A DNA stretch of 64,000 nucleotides, taken from Yonghaparkia sp. Root332. Its GTDB lineage: Bacteria; Actinomycetota; Actinomycetes; Actinomycetales; Microbacteriaceae. This document shows, one piece after another, positions 21,729-32,133 of the stretch. The notes beneath the pieces are model-generated. The model did no database searches, had not been told where the DNA came from, and saw nothing but the letters and a program-made list of their open reading frames with translations. Location of the stretch: positions 744,001-808,000 of the forward strand of contig NZ_LMCX01000002.1 in NCBI RefSeq assembly GCF_001425665.1, written 5' to 3'. Each line of letters starts with the position of its first letter. Position 1 is the first letter of the stretch. A program made the position numbers and the translations under genes.

Positions 21729-23726
21729 GTGGCGACCGCGAGCGAGACCCGGGAGGCCTGGCGCCCGCGCCGGGGCGAGATCCCCACCGAGCCCGGCGTG
21801 TACCGCTTCCGCGACGAAGCCGGTCGCGTGCTCTACGTCGGCAAGGCGAAGAACCTGCGCTCGCGCGTGAGCAACTACTTCCAGCCCCTCCACGCCCTCC
21901 ACGACCGCACGCGGCGCATGGTCACCACCGCTCGCGGGGTCGAGTGGACGGTCGTCGGCAGCGAGCTCGAGGCGCTCGAGCTCGAATACACCTGGATCAA
22001 GGAGTTCTCTCCGCCGTTCAACGTCAAGTTCCGCGACGACAAGACCTACCCCTACCTCGCCATCACGCTCGGCGACCGCGTGCCCCGCGTGATGGTCACC
22101 CGCACCCGAGGCATCCCCGGCGCCCGCTACTTCGGCCCGTACACGAAGGTCTGGGCCGTGCGCGAGACGGTCGACATCATGCTCAAGGCCTTCCCGGTGC
22201 GCTCGTGCACCGAGAGCACCTACAAGCGCGCGCAGGACCGGAACCGCCCGTGCCTGCTCGGCGACATCGGCAAGTGCGCCGCGCCCTGCGTCGGGCGGGT
22301 CAGCCCGGAGGAGCACAAGTCGCTCGCGCTCGACTTCGCCTCCTTCATGGCCGGCAACGACGCGAGCTACGTGCGCGACCTCCGCGCCCGCATGTCCGCC
22401 GCCGCCGCCGAGCTCGACTACGAGGCCGCGGCGCGGTACCGCGACCAGATCGGGGCGCTCGAGACGGCGCTGTCGAAGAGCGCGCTCGTGCTCGCGGACG
22501 ACGTCGACGCCGACGTGTTCGGGATCGCCTACGACGAGCTCGCCGCCGCCGTGCAGCTCTTCATCGTGCGAGGAGGCCGCATCCGCGGCGTCCGGGGCTG
22601 GGTGGTCGACACCGAGCTCGATGTGACGCTCGCCGAGCTCGTCGACTCGGTGCTGCAGAACGCGTACGACGGCGCCGAGCCGCCCGCCCGCGAGATCCTC
22701 GTCCCGGCCGTCCCCGACGACGCCGCCGCACTCCAGCAGGTGCTCACCGAGCGTCGACGCGCGGCGGGGGAGCGCGGGAGCGTCGTCGTGCGGTCCGCTC
22801 GTCGCGGCGACAAGGCCGCGCTGAGCGAGACGGCGCTGGCCAACGCGCGCGGAGCCCTGCAGGTGTACAGGACGCGACGCAGCGGCGACTTCACCGCGCG
22901 CTCGCAGGCCCTCGCGGACATCCAGGAGGCCCTCGGGCTGGACGAGGCGCCGCTGCGACTGGAATGCTTCGATGTCTCGCACCTCGGCGGCACCAACCAG
23001 GTGGCGTCGATGGTCGTCTTCGAGGATGGCCTGCCGCGCAAGGACCAGTACCGCTCGTTCTCGATCGCGAGCGCGCGCGACGACACCGACGCCGTGTACC
23101 AGGTGCTCTCGCGCCGGCTCGCCTACCTGCGGCCCGGGGCCGACGGCGCCGAGGTCCCGGCCGACACGAGCACCGATCCGGACTCCCTCGCCGCGGCGCC
23201 CACCGCTCCGCCGTCACCCGCCGCGGGGGCGAGGAAGTCGTTCCACTACCGCCCGGGGCTGCTCGTGATCGACGGCGGCCAGCCGCAGGTGCAGGCCGCC
23301 GCCCGCGCGATCGCCGACGCGGGCATCACCGATCTGGCCGTGTGCGGCATCGCCAAGCGCCTCGAGGAGATCTGGCTCCCCGACAGCGACTACCCCGTCA
23401 TCCTCCCGCGGACCTCCGACGCGCTGTTCCTGCTGCAGCGGCTCCGCGACGAGGCCCACCGCTTCGCCCTCAAGCACCAGCGCACCAAGCGCAAGCAGTC
23501 GATCTCGACCGAGCTCTCGAGCGTGCCGGGCCTCGGGCCCGCGCGCGTGCGCGAGCTGCTCTCGCGCTTCGGCTCGGTCGCGCGACTGCGCTCGGCGACC
23601 CTCGAGGAGCTCATGGCGATCGACGGGATCGGCCGCAGGACCGCCGAGGCCGTGCAGCGAGCGGTCGGCACGCCCGCGGCTAAGCTGAAGGCACCCGACT
23701 CGAGCGCTGTGAGGCCACACGAATGA
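21729..23726 (+). CDS. uvrC: UvrABC excinuclease subunit C
   Basis: Dual-incision nuclease of nucleotide excision repair, 665 aa. N-terminal GIY-YIG domain ([20 protein letters not shown]), cysteines near CTESTYKRA and [13 protein letters not shown], a UVR domain ([18 protein letters not shown]), an RNase H-like C-nuclease ([20 protein letters not shown], Asp present) and tandem HhH at the end ([24 protein letters not shown]). A spacer rich in Ala/Pro/Thr near residues 475-505 is likely a flexible linker. The GTG start lies 14 bases after uvrA. The stop overlaps the rapZ ATG by four bases. Confidence 0.97.
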   Translation: MATASETREAWRPRRGEIPTEPGVYRFRDEAGRVLYVGKAKNLRSRVSNYFQPLHALHDRTRRMVTTARGVEWTVVGSELEALELEYTWIKEFSPPFNVKFRDDKTYPYLAITLGDRVPRVMVTRTRGIPGARYFGPYTKVWAVRETVDIMLKAFPVRSCTESTYKRAQDRNRPCLLGDIGKCAAPCVGRVSPEEHKSLALDFASFMAGNDASYVRDLRARMSAAAAELDYEAAARYRDQIGALETALSKSALVLADDVDADVFGIAYDELAAAVQLFIVRGGRIRGVRGWVVDTELDVTLAELVDSVLQNAYDGAEPPAREILVPAVPDDAAALQQVLTERRRAAGERGSVVVRSARRGDKAALSETALANARGALQVYRTRRSGDFTARSQALADIQEALGLDEAPLRLECFDVSHLGGTNQVASMVVFEDGLPRKDQYRSFSIASARDDTDAVYQVLSRRLAYLRPGADGAEVPADTSTDPDSLAAAPTAPPSPAAGARKSFHYRPGLLVIDGGQPQVQAAARAIADAGITDLAVCGIAKRLEEIWLPDSDYPVILPRTSDALFLLQRLRDEAHRFALKHQRTKRKQSISTELSSVPGLGPARVRELLSRFGSVARLRSATLEELMAIDGIGRRTAEAVQRAVGTPAAKLKAPDSSAVRPHE

Positions 23727-24595
23727 CCGAACGCCCCGCCCACGATGTGGTGATCGTCACCGGGATGTCCGGTGCGGGCCGATCGACCGTCGCCAACGCC
23801 CTCGAAGACCTGGGCTGGTACGTCGTCGACAACCTCCCGCCGCAGATGCTGCGCCCGCTCGTGGACCTCGCCGTGCATCCCGGCAACCATCTGCCCAAGA
23901 TGGCGGCCGTCGTCGACGTCCGCGGCGGCCGGCTCTTCGCCGACCTGCGCATGATCGTGGAGGAGCTGCGCGACCGCGCCACGGTGCGCGTCCTCTTCCT
24001 CGAGGCGACCGACGCCGCCCTCGTCCGGCGCTTCGAGCAGGTGCGGCGCCCGCACCCGCTGCAGGAGGACGGCACGCTTCTCGATGGCATCGGCCGCGAG
24101 CGCGAGCGGATGCGCGAGGTGCGCGAGCTCAGCGACATCATCATCGACACGAGCGAGTTCAACATCCACCAGCTCGCCACGACGGTGTCGGAGATCTTCT
24201 CGCCCGACGGGGCGTCGACCGTCCGCGTCACCCTCGAGAGCTTCGGCTTCAAGTACGGCCTGCCGAGCGACGCCGACATGGTCGCCGACGCGCGATTCCT
24301 GCCGAACCCCTTCTGGGAGGAGTCGCTGCGCTCCCTCACCGGGGTCGACGATCGGGTGAGCGAGTTCGTGCTGGCGCAGGACGGCGCGCGCGAGTTCGTC
24401 GATCGCTACGTGGCCGTGCTGCAGACCGTGCTGCGCGGCTACGCCCGGGAGAACAAGCGCACAGCGACGATCGCGATCGGCTGCACCGGCGGCAAGCACC
24501 GCTCGGTCGCGATCGTGGAGGACGTCGCCGCGCACCTGCGGGGGATGCCCGGGGTCGCGGTCGCCGTGAAGCATCGCGACCTCGGACGCGAGTAG
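23723..24595 (+). CDS. rapZ: RapZ-family nucleotide-binding protein (YvcJ/RNase adapter)
   Basis: P-loop protein of the RapZ/YvcJ family, 290 aa. Walker A is GMSGAGRST, with Arg where many families have Lys, a variant I recall as common in actinobacteria. The C-terminal domain ends with the conserved [15 protein letters not shown]. In E. coli the homologue steers RNase E on GlmZ small RNA; in actinobacteria the role is less clear, but it is nearly always next to whiA. Translationally coupled to uvrC through a 4-base ATGA overlap. Its TAG stop begins a TAGGCT box for whiA. Confidence 0.95.
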   Translation: MTERPAHDVVIVTGMSGAGRSTVANALEDLGWYVVDNLPPQMLRPLVDLAVHPGNHLPKMAAVVDVRGGRLFADLRMIVEELRDRATVRVLFLEATDAALVRRFEQVRRPHPLQEDGTLLDGIGRERERMREVRELSDIIIDTSEFNIHQLATTVSEIFSPDGASTVRVTLESFGFKYGLPSDADMVADARFLPNPFWEESLRSLTGVDDRVSEFVLAQDGAREFVDRYVAVLQTVLRGYARENKRTATIAIGCTGGKHRSVAIVEDVAAHLRGMPGVAVAVKHRDLGRE

Positions 24596-24598
24596 GCT
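24593..24598 (+). promoter_or_regulatory. -10 box TAGGCT overlapping the rapZ stop
   Basis: The rapZ stop TAG is the first half of TAGGCT. Unlike the other cases, the next start (whiA GTG 24654) is about 55 bases away and has its own GAGAGGA ribosome site, so this would give a leadered message. Confidence 0.5.
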
Positions 24599-24653
24599 CG
24601 ACTGTCGCCCCACGAGGGCGCTGCTCACCCCCGCTTCACCGAGAGGACGACCC

Positions 24654-25631
24654 GTGGCACTGACCGCCGATGTGAAAGAGGAACTCGCACAGCTGGCGGT
24701 CACCAAGACCACGGTGCGCGCCGCGGAGCTCGCGACCATCCTCCGCTTCGCCGGCGGGCTGCACCTCATCTCCGGCCGCGTCGCGGTCGAGGTCGAGCTC
24801 GACGCTCCGACGATCGCCCGGCGCGTGCGCCGCGACCTCGCCGAGCTCTACGGGATGCGCAGCGACGCCGCGATGATGTCGCCCGGCGGGATCCGCCGCA
24901 CCCCCACCTACGTCGTGCGGGTCGTCGACGGCGGCGAGACGCTCGCCCGCCAGACGGGCCTGCTGGATGCCCGGCGTCGGCCCGTCCGCGGACTGCCCAA
25001 CAAGCTCACCACCGGGTCGAAGGACGAGCTGGCGGCCGTCTGGCGCGGCGCCTTCCTCGCGCACGGCTCGCTCACCGATCCGGGACGCTCGGCGTCGCTG
25101 GAGATCACCTGCCCGGGCAACGAGTCGGCGATGGCCCTCGTCGGTGCCGCCGGCCGCCTGGGGGTTCCCGCGAAAGCCCGCGAGGTGCGCGGCGTCCACC
25201 GCGTCGTGATCCGCGACGGCGAGAAGATCAGCCAGATGCTCCGGCTCATGGGGGCGGCGCAGACGGTCTCCGAGTGGGAGGAGCTCCGCCAGCGCCGGGA
25301 GGTGCGGGCGACCGCGAACCGCCTGGTCAACTTCGACGACGCCAACCTCCGCCGCTCGGCCCAGGCGGCCGTCGCGGCCTGCGCGCGCGTCGCCCGGGCC
25401 ATGGAGATCCTCGGCGACGACATCCCCGAGCACCTGCGGTACGCAGGCCAGCTGCGCCTCGATCACCGCGACGCGAGCCTCGACGAGCTGGGCCACCACG
25501 CCGACCCGCCCATGACGAAGGATGCCGTCGCCGGGCGCATCCGTCGCCTTCTCGCGATGGCCGACAAGCGCGCCGAGCAGCTCGGCGTGCCCGGGACGGA
25601 TGCCGACCTCCCGAGCGAGGACGACGACTGA
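24654..25631 (+). CDS. whiA: Sporulation/cell-division regulator WhiA
   Basis: WhiA DNA-binding protein, 325 aa. The N-terminus matches the family closely ([13 protein letters not shown]) and leads into a degenerate LAGLIDADG homing-endonuclease-like fold ([12 protein letters not shown]). The C-terminal helix-turn-helix covers about residues 230-310 ([24 protein letters not shown] reads as its core). In Streptomyces it controls division genes with WhiB; non-sporulating actinobacteria keep it for growth and division. The GTG start follows GAGAGGACGACCC at a workable distance. It forms the conserved rapZ-whiA pair. Confidence 0.97.
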   Translation: MALTADVKEELAQLAVTKTTVRAAELATILRFAGGLHLISGRVAVEVELDAPTIARRVRRDLAELYGMRSDAAMMSPGGIRRTPTYVVRVVDGGETLARQTGLLDARRRPVRGLPNKLTTGSKDELAAVWRGAFLAHGSLTDPGRSASLEITCPGNESAMALVGAAGRLGVPAKAREVRGVHRVVIRDGEKISQMLRLMGAAQTVSEWEELRQRREVRATANRLVNFDDANLRRSAQAAVAACARVARAMEILGDDIPEHLRYAGQLRLDHRDASLDELGHHADPPMTKDAVAGRIRRLLAMADKRAEQLGVPGTDADLPSEDDD

Positions 25632-25705
25632 GTCCGCGCTCGCACGAAGACTGAACGTCCGGTGCGCATCGGGAAGAGGCCCGGGGCCTGAACGGTTGCC
25701 GTCAG

Positions 25706-25711
25706 TAGACT
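25706..25711 (+). promoter_or_regulatory. Candidate -10 box TAGACT for the sod gene
   Basis: TAGACT lies 64 bases before the superoxide dismutase ATG. No clear -35 is visible. The surrounding CTGACAGCCGTCAG (25710-25723) has a partial inverted repeat (CTGAC/GTCAG) that could bind a regulator; this is speculative. Confidence 0.4.
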
Positions 25712-25774
25712 GACAGCCGTCAGCGGGGCCGCCGCCACCGCGGTCTCGGACCATCTGCGAGAAGAAAGCACGTG

Positions 25775-26401
25775 ATGTCCGTTTACAGCCTTCCCGACCT
25801 TCCGTACGACTACGCCGCGCTCGAGCCGCACATCAGCGCCCGCATCATGGAGCTCCACCACTCCAAGCACCACGCCGCCTACGTGACCGGCGCGAACACC
25901 GCTCTGGAGAAGATGGCCGAGGCTCGCGAGTCCGGCGATTTCGCCAACATCAACCGCCTCGAGAAGGACCTCGCGTTCCACCTGGGCGGCCACGTGAACC
26001 ACTCGATCTTCTGGACGAACCTCTCGCCCGAGGGCGGCGACAAGCCCGAGGGCGAGCTCGCCTCGGCGATCGACGAGTTCTTCGGCTCGTTCGACAAGTT
26101 CGTGGCGCACTTCACCGCCGCCTCGATGGGCATCCAGGGCTCCGGCTGGGGCGTGCTGTCGTGGGACCCGATCGGGCGCAGCCTGGTCATCCAGCAGCTC
26201 TTCGACCAGCAGGGCAACACCGCGCAGGCGACCGTCCCGCTGCTGCAGCTCGACATGTGGGAGCACGCCTTCTACCTCGACTACGTCAACGTCAAGGCCG
26301 ACTACGTGAAGGCGTTCTGGAACATCGTGAACTGGAAGAACGTGGCCGAGCGCTTCCAGGCCGCCCGCTCGGGCACGGACGCCCTCCTGCTACTGTCGTA
26401 A
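25775..26401 (+). CDS. sodA: Superoxide dismutase, Fe/Mn family
   Basis: Converts superoxide to hydrogen peroxide and oxygen, 208 aa, cytoplasmic-looking with no signal sequence. Metal ligands are visible: the first His in [10 protein letters not shown], the second in [10 protein letters not shown], then Asp and His in [11 protein letters not shown]. The metal (Mn or Fe) cannot be fixed by eye. The ATG at 25775 is chosen over the adjacent in-frame GTG at 25772 because GAGAAGAAAG is well spaced and family members begin close to [12 protein letters not shown] strong hairpin follows, separating it from gap. Confidence 0.95.
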   Translation: MSVYSLPDLPYDYAALEPHISARIMELHHSKHHAAYVTGANTALEKMAEARESGDFANINRLEKDLAFHLGGHVNHSIFWTNLSPEGGDKPEGELASAIDEFFGSFDKFVAHFTAASMGIQGSGWGVLSWDPIGRSLVIQQLFDQQGNTAQATVPLLQLDMWEHAFYLDYVNVKADYVKAFWNIVNWKNVAERFQAARSGTDALLLLS

Positions 26402-27538
<1,137 letters not shown>

Positions 27539-27559
27539 TTCCGGAAGGGCGTCCTCCCC

Positions 27560-28774
27560 GTGGCACTGAGAACCATCGAGTCCCTCGGCGAGCTCGCCGG
27601 GAAGCGCGTCATCCTGCGCTGCGACCTCAACGTCCCGCTGAAGGACGGCGTCGTCACGGACGACGGTCGCATCCGCGCCTCGCTCCCGACGATCAACGCC
27701 CTCGTCCATCGGGGCGCCCGGGTCGTCATCGTCTCGCACCTCGGTCGCCCGGACGGCGCACCGGACCCGCAGTACAGCCTCGCGCCGGTCGCCCAGCGGC
27801 TGAGCGAGCTCCTCGGCGCTGCCGTCGCCGTCGCCGACGACACCGTCGGCGACGGCGCGGAGAGCACGGTCGCCGCCCTCGAGAACGGCGGCGTGGCGGT
27901 GCTCGAGAACCTGCGCTTCAACCCGGGCGAGACGAGCAAGGACGCGGACGAGCGACGTGCCTTCGCCGAGCGCCTCGCGCGCTTCGGCGACGCGATGGTC
28001 TCCGACGGCTTCGGCGTGGTGCATCGCAAGCAGGCGAGCGTGTACGAGCTCGCGCAGCTGCTGCCCAGCGCGGCCGGCTCGCTGATCTCGACCGAGACCG
28101 ACGTCCTCGACCGCCTCACCGAGCGCCCCGAGCGCCCCTACACGGTCGTCCTCGGCGGCTCGAAGGTGAGCGACAAGCTCGGCGTCATCGCCCACCTCCT
28201 TCCCCGCGTGGACCGCCTCCTCATCGGCGGCGGCATGCTCTTCACCTTCCTCAAGGCCCAGGGTCACGAGGTCGGGGCGAGCCTGCTCGAGGAGGACCAG
28301 CTCGACACCGTCCGCGGGTACCTCGCCGAGGCCCAGGAGCGCGGCGTCGAGATCGTGCTGCCGACCGACGTCGTCGTCGCCGAGCGCTTCGCCGCGGATG
28401 CCGACCACGCCGTTCTCGCGGCCGACGCGATCGAGACGGGGCCGGCCGGGGCATCCGGCATCGGCCTCGACATCGGCCCCGAGACCGCGGCTCGCTTCGC
28501 GGAGCTCGTGGCGTCGTCGGCCACCGTGTTCTGGAACGGCCCGATGGGCGTGTTCGAGTTCCCCGCCTTCGCCGGCGGAACCCGCGCGGTCGCCGAGGCG
28601 CTCACGCGCGTCCCCGGCCTCGGCGTCGTCGGGGGAGGCGACTCGGCCGCGGCCGTGCGCGCCCTCGGCTTCACCGACGCGCAGTTCGGTCACGTCTCCA
28701 CCGGAGGCGGCGCCAGCCTCGAGTTCCTCGAGGGAAAGAAGCTCCCCGGACTGGAGGTCCTCGGATGGGCGTAG
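27560..28774 (+). CDS. pgk: Phosphoglycerate kinase
   Basis: Makes ATP from 1,3-bisphosphoglycerate, 404 aa. Seen: RCDLNVPLKDG, SHLGRPDG, VLENLRFNPGE, the hinge region VLGGSKVSDKLGV, GGGMLFTF and the C-terminal nucleotide loop GGGDSAAAV with STGGGASLEF. Length and motifs are standard. GTG start 21 bases after gap with GGAAGGGCG upstream. Overlaps tpiA by ten bases, indicating translational coupling. Confidence 0.98.
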   Translation: MALRTIESLGELAGKRVILRCDLNVPLKDGVVTDDGRIRASLPTINALVHRGARVVIVSHLGRPDGAPDPQYSLAPVAQRLSELLGAAVAVADDTVGDGAESTVAALENGGVAVLENLRFNPGETSKDADERRAFAERLARFGDAMVSDGFGVVHRKQASVYELAQLLPSAAGSLISTETDVLDRLTERPERPYTVVLGGSKVSDKLGVIAHLLPRVDRLLIGGGMLFTFLKAQGHEVGASLLEEDQLDTVRGYLAEAQERGVEIVLPTDVVVAERFAADADHAVLAADAIETGPAGASGIGLDIGPETAARFAELVASSATVFWNGPMGVFEFPAFAGGTRAVAEALTRVPGLGVVGGGDSAAAVRALGFTDAQFGHVSTGGGASLEFLEGKKLPGLEVLGWA

Positions 28775-29556
28775 CCCGCACCCCGCTCATCGCGGGCAAC
28801 TGGAAGATGAACCTCGACCACCTGCAGTCGATCGCGTTCGTGCAGAAGCTCGCCTGGGCGCTCAAGGACGCGAAGCACGCGTTCGGCGACGTCGAGGTCG
28901 CGGTCTTCCCGCCGTTCACCGACCTCCGCAGCGTCCAGACCCTCATCGCGGCCGACAAGCTCGAGCTCGCGCACGGCGCGCAGGACGTCTCGATCCACGA
29001 CAGCGGCGCCTACACGGGCGAGATCTCGGGGGCGTTCCTCTCGGCGCTCGCCTGCCGCTACGTCATCATCGGCCACTCCGAGCGCCGTCAGTACCACCAT
29101 GAGGACGACCAGGTCGTCGCGCAGAAGACCGTCGCGGCGCTGCGCCACGGCGTCGCGCCCGTCGTGTGCGTGGGCGAGACCGCCGAGGACCTCGAGGCCC
29201 ACGGGCCCTCCGCGGTGCCGGTCGCGCAGCTCCGCGTCGTGCTCGACGCGCTCGAGGCCGACGCCGACATCGTCGTCGCCTATGAGCCCGTCTGGGCCAT
29301 CGGCTCCGGCCAGGCGGCGACGCCCGAGCAGGCGCAGCAGGTCTGCGCGGCCCTGCGCGCCACGATCGCCGAGGTGCTCGGGGAGGACGCGGCCGCGCGC
29401 ACGCGCATCCTCTACGGCGGCAGCGTGAAGTCGGGCAACATCGCCGGGTTCATGAACCAGAAGGACGTCGACGGCGCCCTCGTCGGGGGCGCGAGCCTCG
29501 ACGTCGACGAGTTCGCGGCCATCGCGAGGTTCCGTCAGCACGTCGGCACCGTGTGA
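28765..29556 (+). CDS. tpiA: Triosephosphate isomerase
   Basis: Interconverts dihydroxyacetone phosphate and glyceraldehyde-3-phosphate, 263 aa. N-terminal AGNWKMN (catalytic Lys), His in YVIIGHSERRQYHHED, catalytic Glu in AYEPVWAIGSG and the phosphate loop YGGSVKSGN. The ATG at 28765 lies within the end of pgk and gives MGVARTPLIAGNWKMN, the expected N-terminus. Downstream, a short hairpin precedes the secG promoter. Confidence 0.97.
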   Translation: MGVARTPLIAGNWKMNLDHLQSIAFVQKLAWALKDAKHAFGDVEVAVFPPFTDLRSVQTLIAADKLELAHGAQDVSIHDSGAYTGEISGAFLSALACRYVIIGHSERRQYHHEDDQVVAQKTVAALRHGVAPVVCVGETAEDLEAHGPSAVPVAQLRVVLDALEADADIVVAYEPVWAIGSGQAATPEQAQQVCAALRATIAEVLGEDAAARTRILYGGSVKSGNIAGFMNQKDVDGALVGGASLDVDEFAAIARFRQHVGTV

Positions 29557-29560
29557 CCCG

Positions 29561-29586
29561 ACCGGCCCCTGCCGGTGCGTTAGAGT
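29561..29586 (+). promoter_or_regulatory. Weak hairpin after tpiA and secG -10 box
   Basis: ACCGGC (29561-29566) pairs with GCCGGT (29571-29576), a weak 6-bp stem just after tpiA. It is followed at once by TAGAGT (29581-29586), a plausible -10 for secG with a leader of about 30 bases. Confidence 0.45.
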
Positions 29587-29622
29587 GGGACGCTGTTCTA
29601 CACCCCGAGAGGCCCCTATCCC

Positions 29623-29871
29623 GTGGAAATCCTTCAGGTCGTGCTCCAGGTCATCCTGGGCATCACGAGCCTTCTGCTGACGCTCATGATCCTCCTCCAC
29701 CGCGGTCGCGGCGGCGGGCTCTCTGACATGTTCGGCGGCGGCGTCACGTCCAACCTCGGCGCGTCCGGCGTCGCCGAGCGCAACCTCAACCGCATCACGA
29801 TCATCCTCGCCCTCACCTGGGTGACCTCGATCGTGATCCTCGGTCTCATCACGCGCTTCGACGCGGTCTAG
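29623..29871 (+). CDS. secG: Preprotein translocase subunit SecG
   Basis: Small membrane subunit of the SecYEG channel, 82 aa. Two hydrophobic spans (VVLQVILGITSLLLTLMILLH and ITIILALTWVTSIVILGL) flank the conserved loop RGGGLSDMFGGG. The GTG start gives VEILQVVLQ, typical of the family. The tpiA-secG order is widely conserved in Gram-positive bacteria. It ends 12 bases before rbpA, so both are probably one transcript. Confidence 0.95.
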   Translation: MEILQVVLQVILGITSLLLTLMILLHRGRGGGLSDMFGGGVTSNLGASGVAERNLNRITIILALTWVTSIVILGLITRFDAV

Positions 29872-29883
29872 GGCAGGAGCACC

Positions 29884-30243
29884 ATGGTTTCCGGAGGCAG
29901 CGCCATCCGCGGGTCCCGCGTCGGGTCCGGCCCGATGGGCGAGCAGGACCGCGGGGTCCACGCCGACCGCATCGCGGTCTCGTACTGGGACGCTCACGGC
30001 AACGAGACCGTCCGCCACTTCGCGGCGAATCTCCCGGAGGAGGAGATCCCCGAGGTCATCGACTCGCCGACCTCGGGGCTGCCCGCCGGTCGCGACAAGG
30101 ACAACCCGCCGCAGCTCGCGAAGAACGAGCCGTACAAGACGCACCTCGCCTACGTGAAGGAGCGCCGCAGCGAGGACGAGGCGAAGCAGATCCTCGAGGA
30201 TGCCCTCACGAAGCTGCGCGAGCGCCGCGGCACCTCGGCCTGA
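29884..30243 (+). CDS. rbpA: RNA polymerase-binding protein RbpA
   Basis: Actinobacterial transcription factor that binds RNA polymerase and the principal sigma factor to aid open-complex formation, 119 aa. N-terminal tail GGSAIRGSRVGSGPMGEQD, a core domain around RIAVSYWDAHGNE, and the C-terminal sigma-interacting region with THLAYVKERRSEDEAKQIL. It contains no cysteine at all, so the zinc site seen in Streptomyces RbpA is absent, resembling the zinc-free mycobacterial type. The start ATG follows GGCAGGAGCACC. The strong convergent terminator lies downstream. Confidence 0.92.
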   Translation: MVSGGSAIRGSRVGSGPMGEQDRGVHADRIAVSYWDAHGNETVRHFAANLPEEEIPEVIDSPTSGLPAGRDKDNPPQLAKNEPYKTHLAYVKERRSEDEAKQILEDALTKLRERRGTSA

Positions 30244-30267
30244 CGCCGACCCGAATCCCGTTCCACC

Positions 30268-30302
30268 GGGAAGGGCCCCGACGGATCGTCGGGGCCCTTC
30301 CC
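30268..30302 (+). terminator. Strong bidirectional terminator, rbpA/pgl
   Basis: A perfect 16-bp stem (30268-30283 with 30287-30302) closes a three-base loop between the convergent rbpA and the pentose-phosphate operon. Confidence 0.9.
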
Positions 30303-30349
30303 GCATTCCGCCCCCGCTCCGGGAGACGGGACGGATGGCTCGAGGAGGC

Positions 30350-31168
30350 TCAGCTGCCGCCGGGCATCCAGTCCTTCTGGTCCATCGCGCCCGTCCAGTA
30401 GGAGGTGGGCATGACGAGCGACTCGGGCACCTCAGCGGAGGCGGCCTCGTCGATGAAGAACACGGTGCGCTTGCGGCCGAGGACGCCCGCGACGGGGACG
30501 TCGGAGGGCGAGGCGCCCGCGAGCGCGAGACCGAGGGCCGGAGCCTTGTCTGCGCCGGCGAGGACGAGCCAGATCCGCTCCGAGCTGTTGAGGAGGGGCA
30601 GGGTGAGGCTCAGTCGCTCCGGCGGCGGCTTGGGGGAGTCGCGGACGGCGATCACTCCGGCCGTCGCGACCGTCGGTCCGTCGCGCTCGGGAAAGAGCGA
30701 GGCGATGTGGCCGTCGGGGCCGACGCCGAGGAAGGTGATCGCGAACACGGGGTGGTCCTCGCCCTCGCGCGCGGCGGCGCGCAGCTCGGCCTCGTAGGCG
30801 GCCGCGGCCTCCTCGAGCGTGAGCCCGGCGTCGCTCGCGGGGAAGGGGTGCACTTTCGCCTCGTCGACGGGAACGTGGTCGAGCAGCGCCTCCCGCGCCT
30901 GCTTCTCGTTGCGCTCGTCGTCGCCGCGCGGCAGCCAGCGCTCGTCGCCCCACCACACGTGCACGCGCGACCAGTCGATGCTATTGCGCGCGGGGGAGTC
31001 CGCGATCGCGGCGAGCACTCCGATGCCGACCGAGCCGCCGGTCAGCACGATGTGCGCCTCGCCCTCGTCCTCGATCAGGTCGATGACCTTCGTGAGGAAG
31101 CGGGCGGCGACGGAGGCGGCGAGGGCGGCCTTGTCGGGGTGGACGAGGACTCGGCGGTCGGTGGTCAC
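30350..31168 (-). CDS. pgl: 6-phosphogluconolactonase
   Basis: Hydrolyses 6-phosphogluconolactone in the oxidative pentose-phosphate pathway, 272 aa, of the DevB/NagB-like fold. Seen: VLTGGSVGIGVLAAI (phosphate loop), VHVWWGDERWLPRGDDERN, and FLGVGPDGHIASLFPERD. It is the last gene of the tkt-tal-pgi-zwf-opcA-pgl operon, 41 bases after opcA, immediately before the shared terminator. Clustering with zwf and opcA supports the assignment over glucosamine-6-phosphate deaminase. Confidence 0.94.
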   Translation of the reverse strand: MTTDRRVLVHPDKAALAASVAARFLTKVIDLIEDEGEAHIVLTGGSVGIGVLAAIADSPARNSIDWSRVHVWWGDERWLPRGDDERNEKQAREALLDHVPVDEAKVHPFPASDAGLTLEEAAAAYEAELRAAAREGEDHPVFAITFLGVGPDGHIASLFPERDGPTVATAGVIAVRDSPKPPPERLSLTLPLLNSSERIWLVLAGADKAPALGLALAGASPSDVPVAGVLGRKRTVFFIDEAASAEVPESLVMPTSYWTGAMDQKDWMPGGS

Positions 31169-31209
31169 GAGAGCCTTTCGGGGGTGGAGCGGCGGGGGAC
31201 CCGGGCGGG

Positions 31210-32133
31210 TCAGACCCGGGCGTCGAGCCCCGAGCGGAGCACGTCGCCGTAGACGTCATCGGGGTCGAGCCTACGCAGTTCCTCTGCGAGGCACTCCCGG
31301 AGTCCCCGGCGCGGCAGCGACAGCTCGTGCGTCGGCTGACCCGCCTGCGAGAGCTGGGCGACGGCGGGCTGCACGCGCTCCAGGCGCACGGGGCCGGTCG
31401 CGCGGTGCAGGATGACGCGGTGGATGCCCGCCGTCGGGTTGCCGTCGGCCACGTCGACCGTCACCGGCACCTGCAGCTGGCGGCGCAGCCAGGCGGCGAG
31501 CAGCACGGTCGAGGGCGAGTCGGGAGCCCCGGAGACCTCGGCGCTCGTGATCGGCTCGTACGGCGGCTGGTCGAGCGCCGCGGCGAGTTGAGCGCGCCAC
31601 AGCGTGAGTCGGGTCCACGCGAAGTCGGTGTCGCCCGGCTGGTAGTCCTCGGCGAGGCGCTCGAGCATCGCGACGGGGTCGGCCGCGGCTCCGGTGTCGG
31701 TGATACGACGCTGCGCGATCCGGCCGAGCGGGGTGTCGCAGGCGCGCTCGTCGGGGCACTGCCCCGGCCACCACGTGACGACGGGAGCGTCCGGCAGCAG
31801 GAGTCCCGTGACGAGCCCCTGCTGGTCGCGGGCCGTGTCGCCGTGCGCGCGCAGCACGATGACCTCGCTCGCGCCGGCGTCGCCGCCGACGCGGATCTCG
31901 GCGTCGAGGCGCGGCTTCTCGCCCGCACCGTTGGTCGACACGACGATGATGCGCATCGGATGCTCGCGCGAGGCCTCGTTGGCGGCCTCGATGGCCTCCT
32001 CCTCGGCTCCGATCGCGGTCGCGATGACGAGCGTGAGAACGCGGCCGAGGGCAACCGCGCCGCCCTCCTCGCGGAGGGTGACGAGCTTCTTCGACACCTT
32101 GCTGGTGGTGGTGTCGGGCAGGTCGATGATCAC
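31210..32133 (-). CDS. opcA: Glucose-6-phosphate dehydrogenase assembly protein OpcA
   Basis: OpcA-family protein, 307 aa, required for full activity of glucose-6-phosphate dehydrogenase in cyanobacteria and actinobacteria. N-terminus IIDLPDTTTSKVSKKL is typical; the central part holds VTWWPGQCPDE, and the C-terminal domain begins near LRRQLQVPV. It overlaps zwf by four bases (ATGA), so OpcA and its client enzyme are probably made together. Confidence 0.93.
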   Translation of the reverse strand: MIIDLPDTTTSKVSKKLVTLREEGGAVALGRVLTLVIATAIGAEEEAIEAANEASREHPMRIIVVSTNGAGEKPRLDAEIRVGGDAGASEVIVLRAHGDTARDQQGLVTGLLLPDAPVVTWWPGQCPDERACDTPLGRIAQRRITDTGAAADPVAMLERLAEDYQPGDTDFAWTRLTLWRAQLAAALDQPPYEPITSAEVSGAPDSPSTVLLAAWLRRQLQVPVTVDVADGNPTAGIHRVILHRATGPVRLERVQPAVAQLSQAGQPTHELSLPRRGLRECLAEELRRLDPDDVYGDVLRSGLDARV

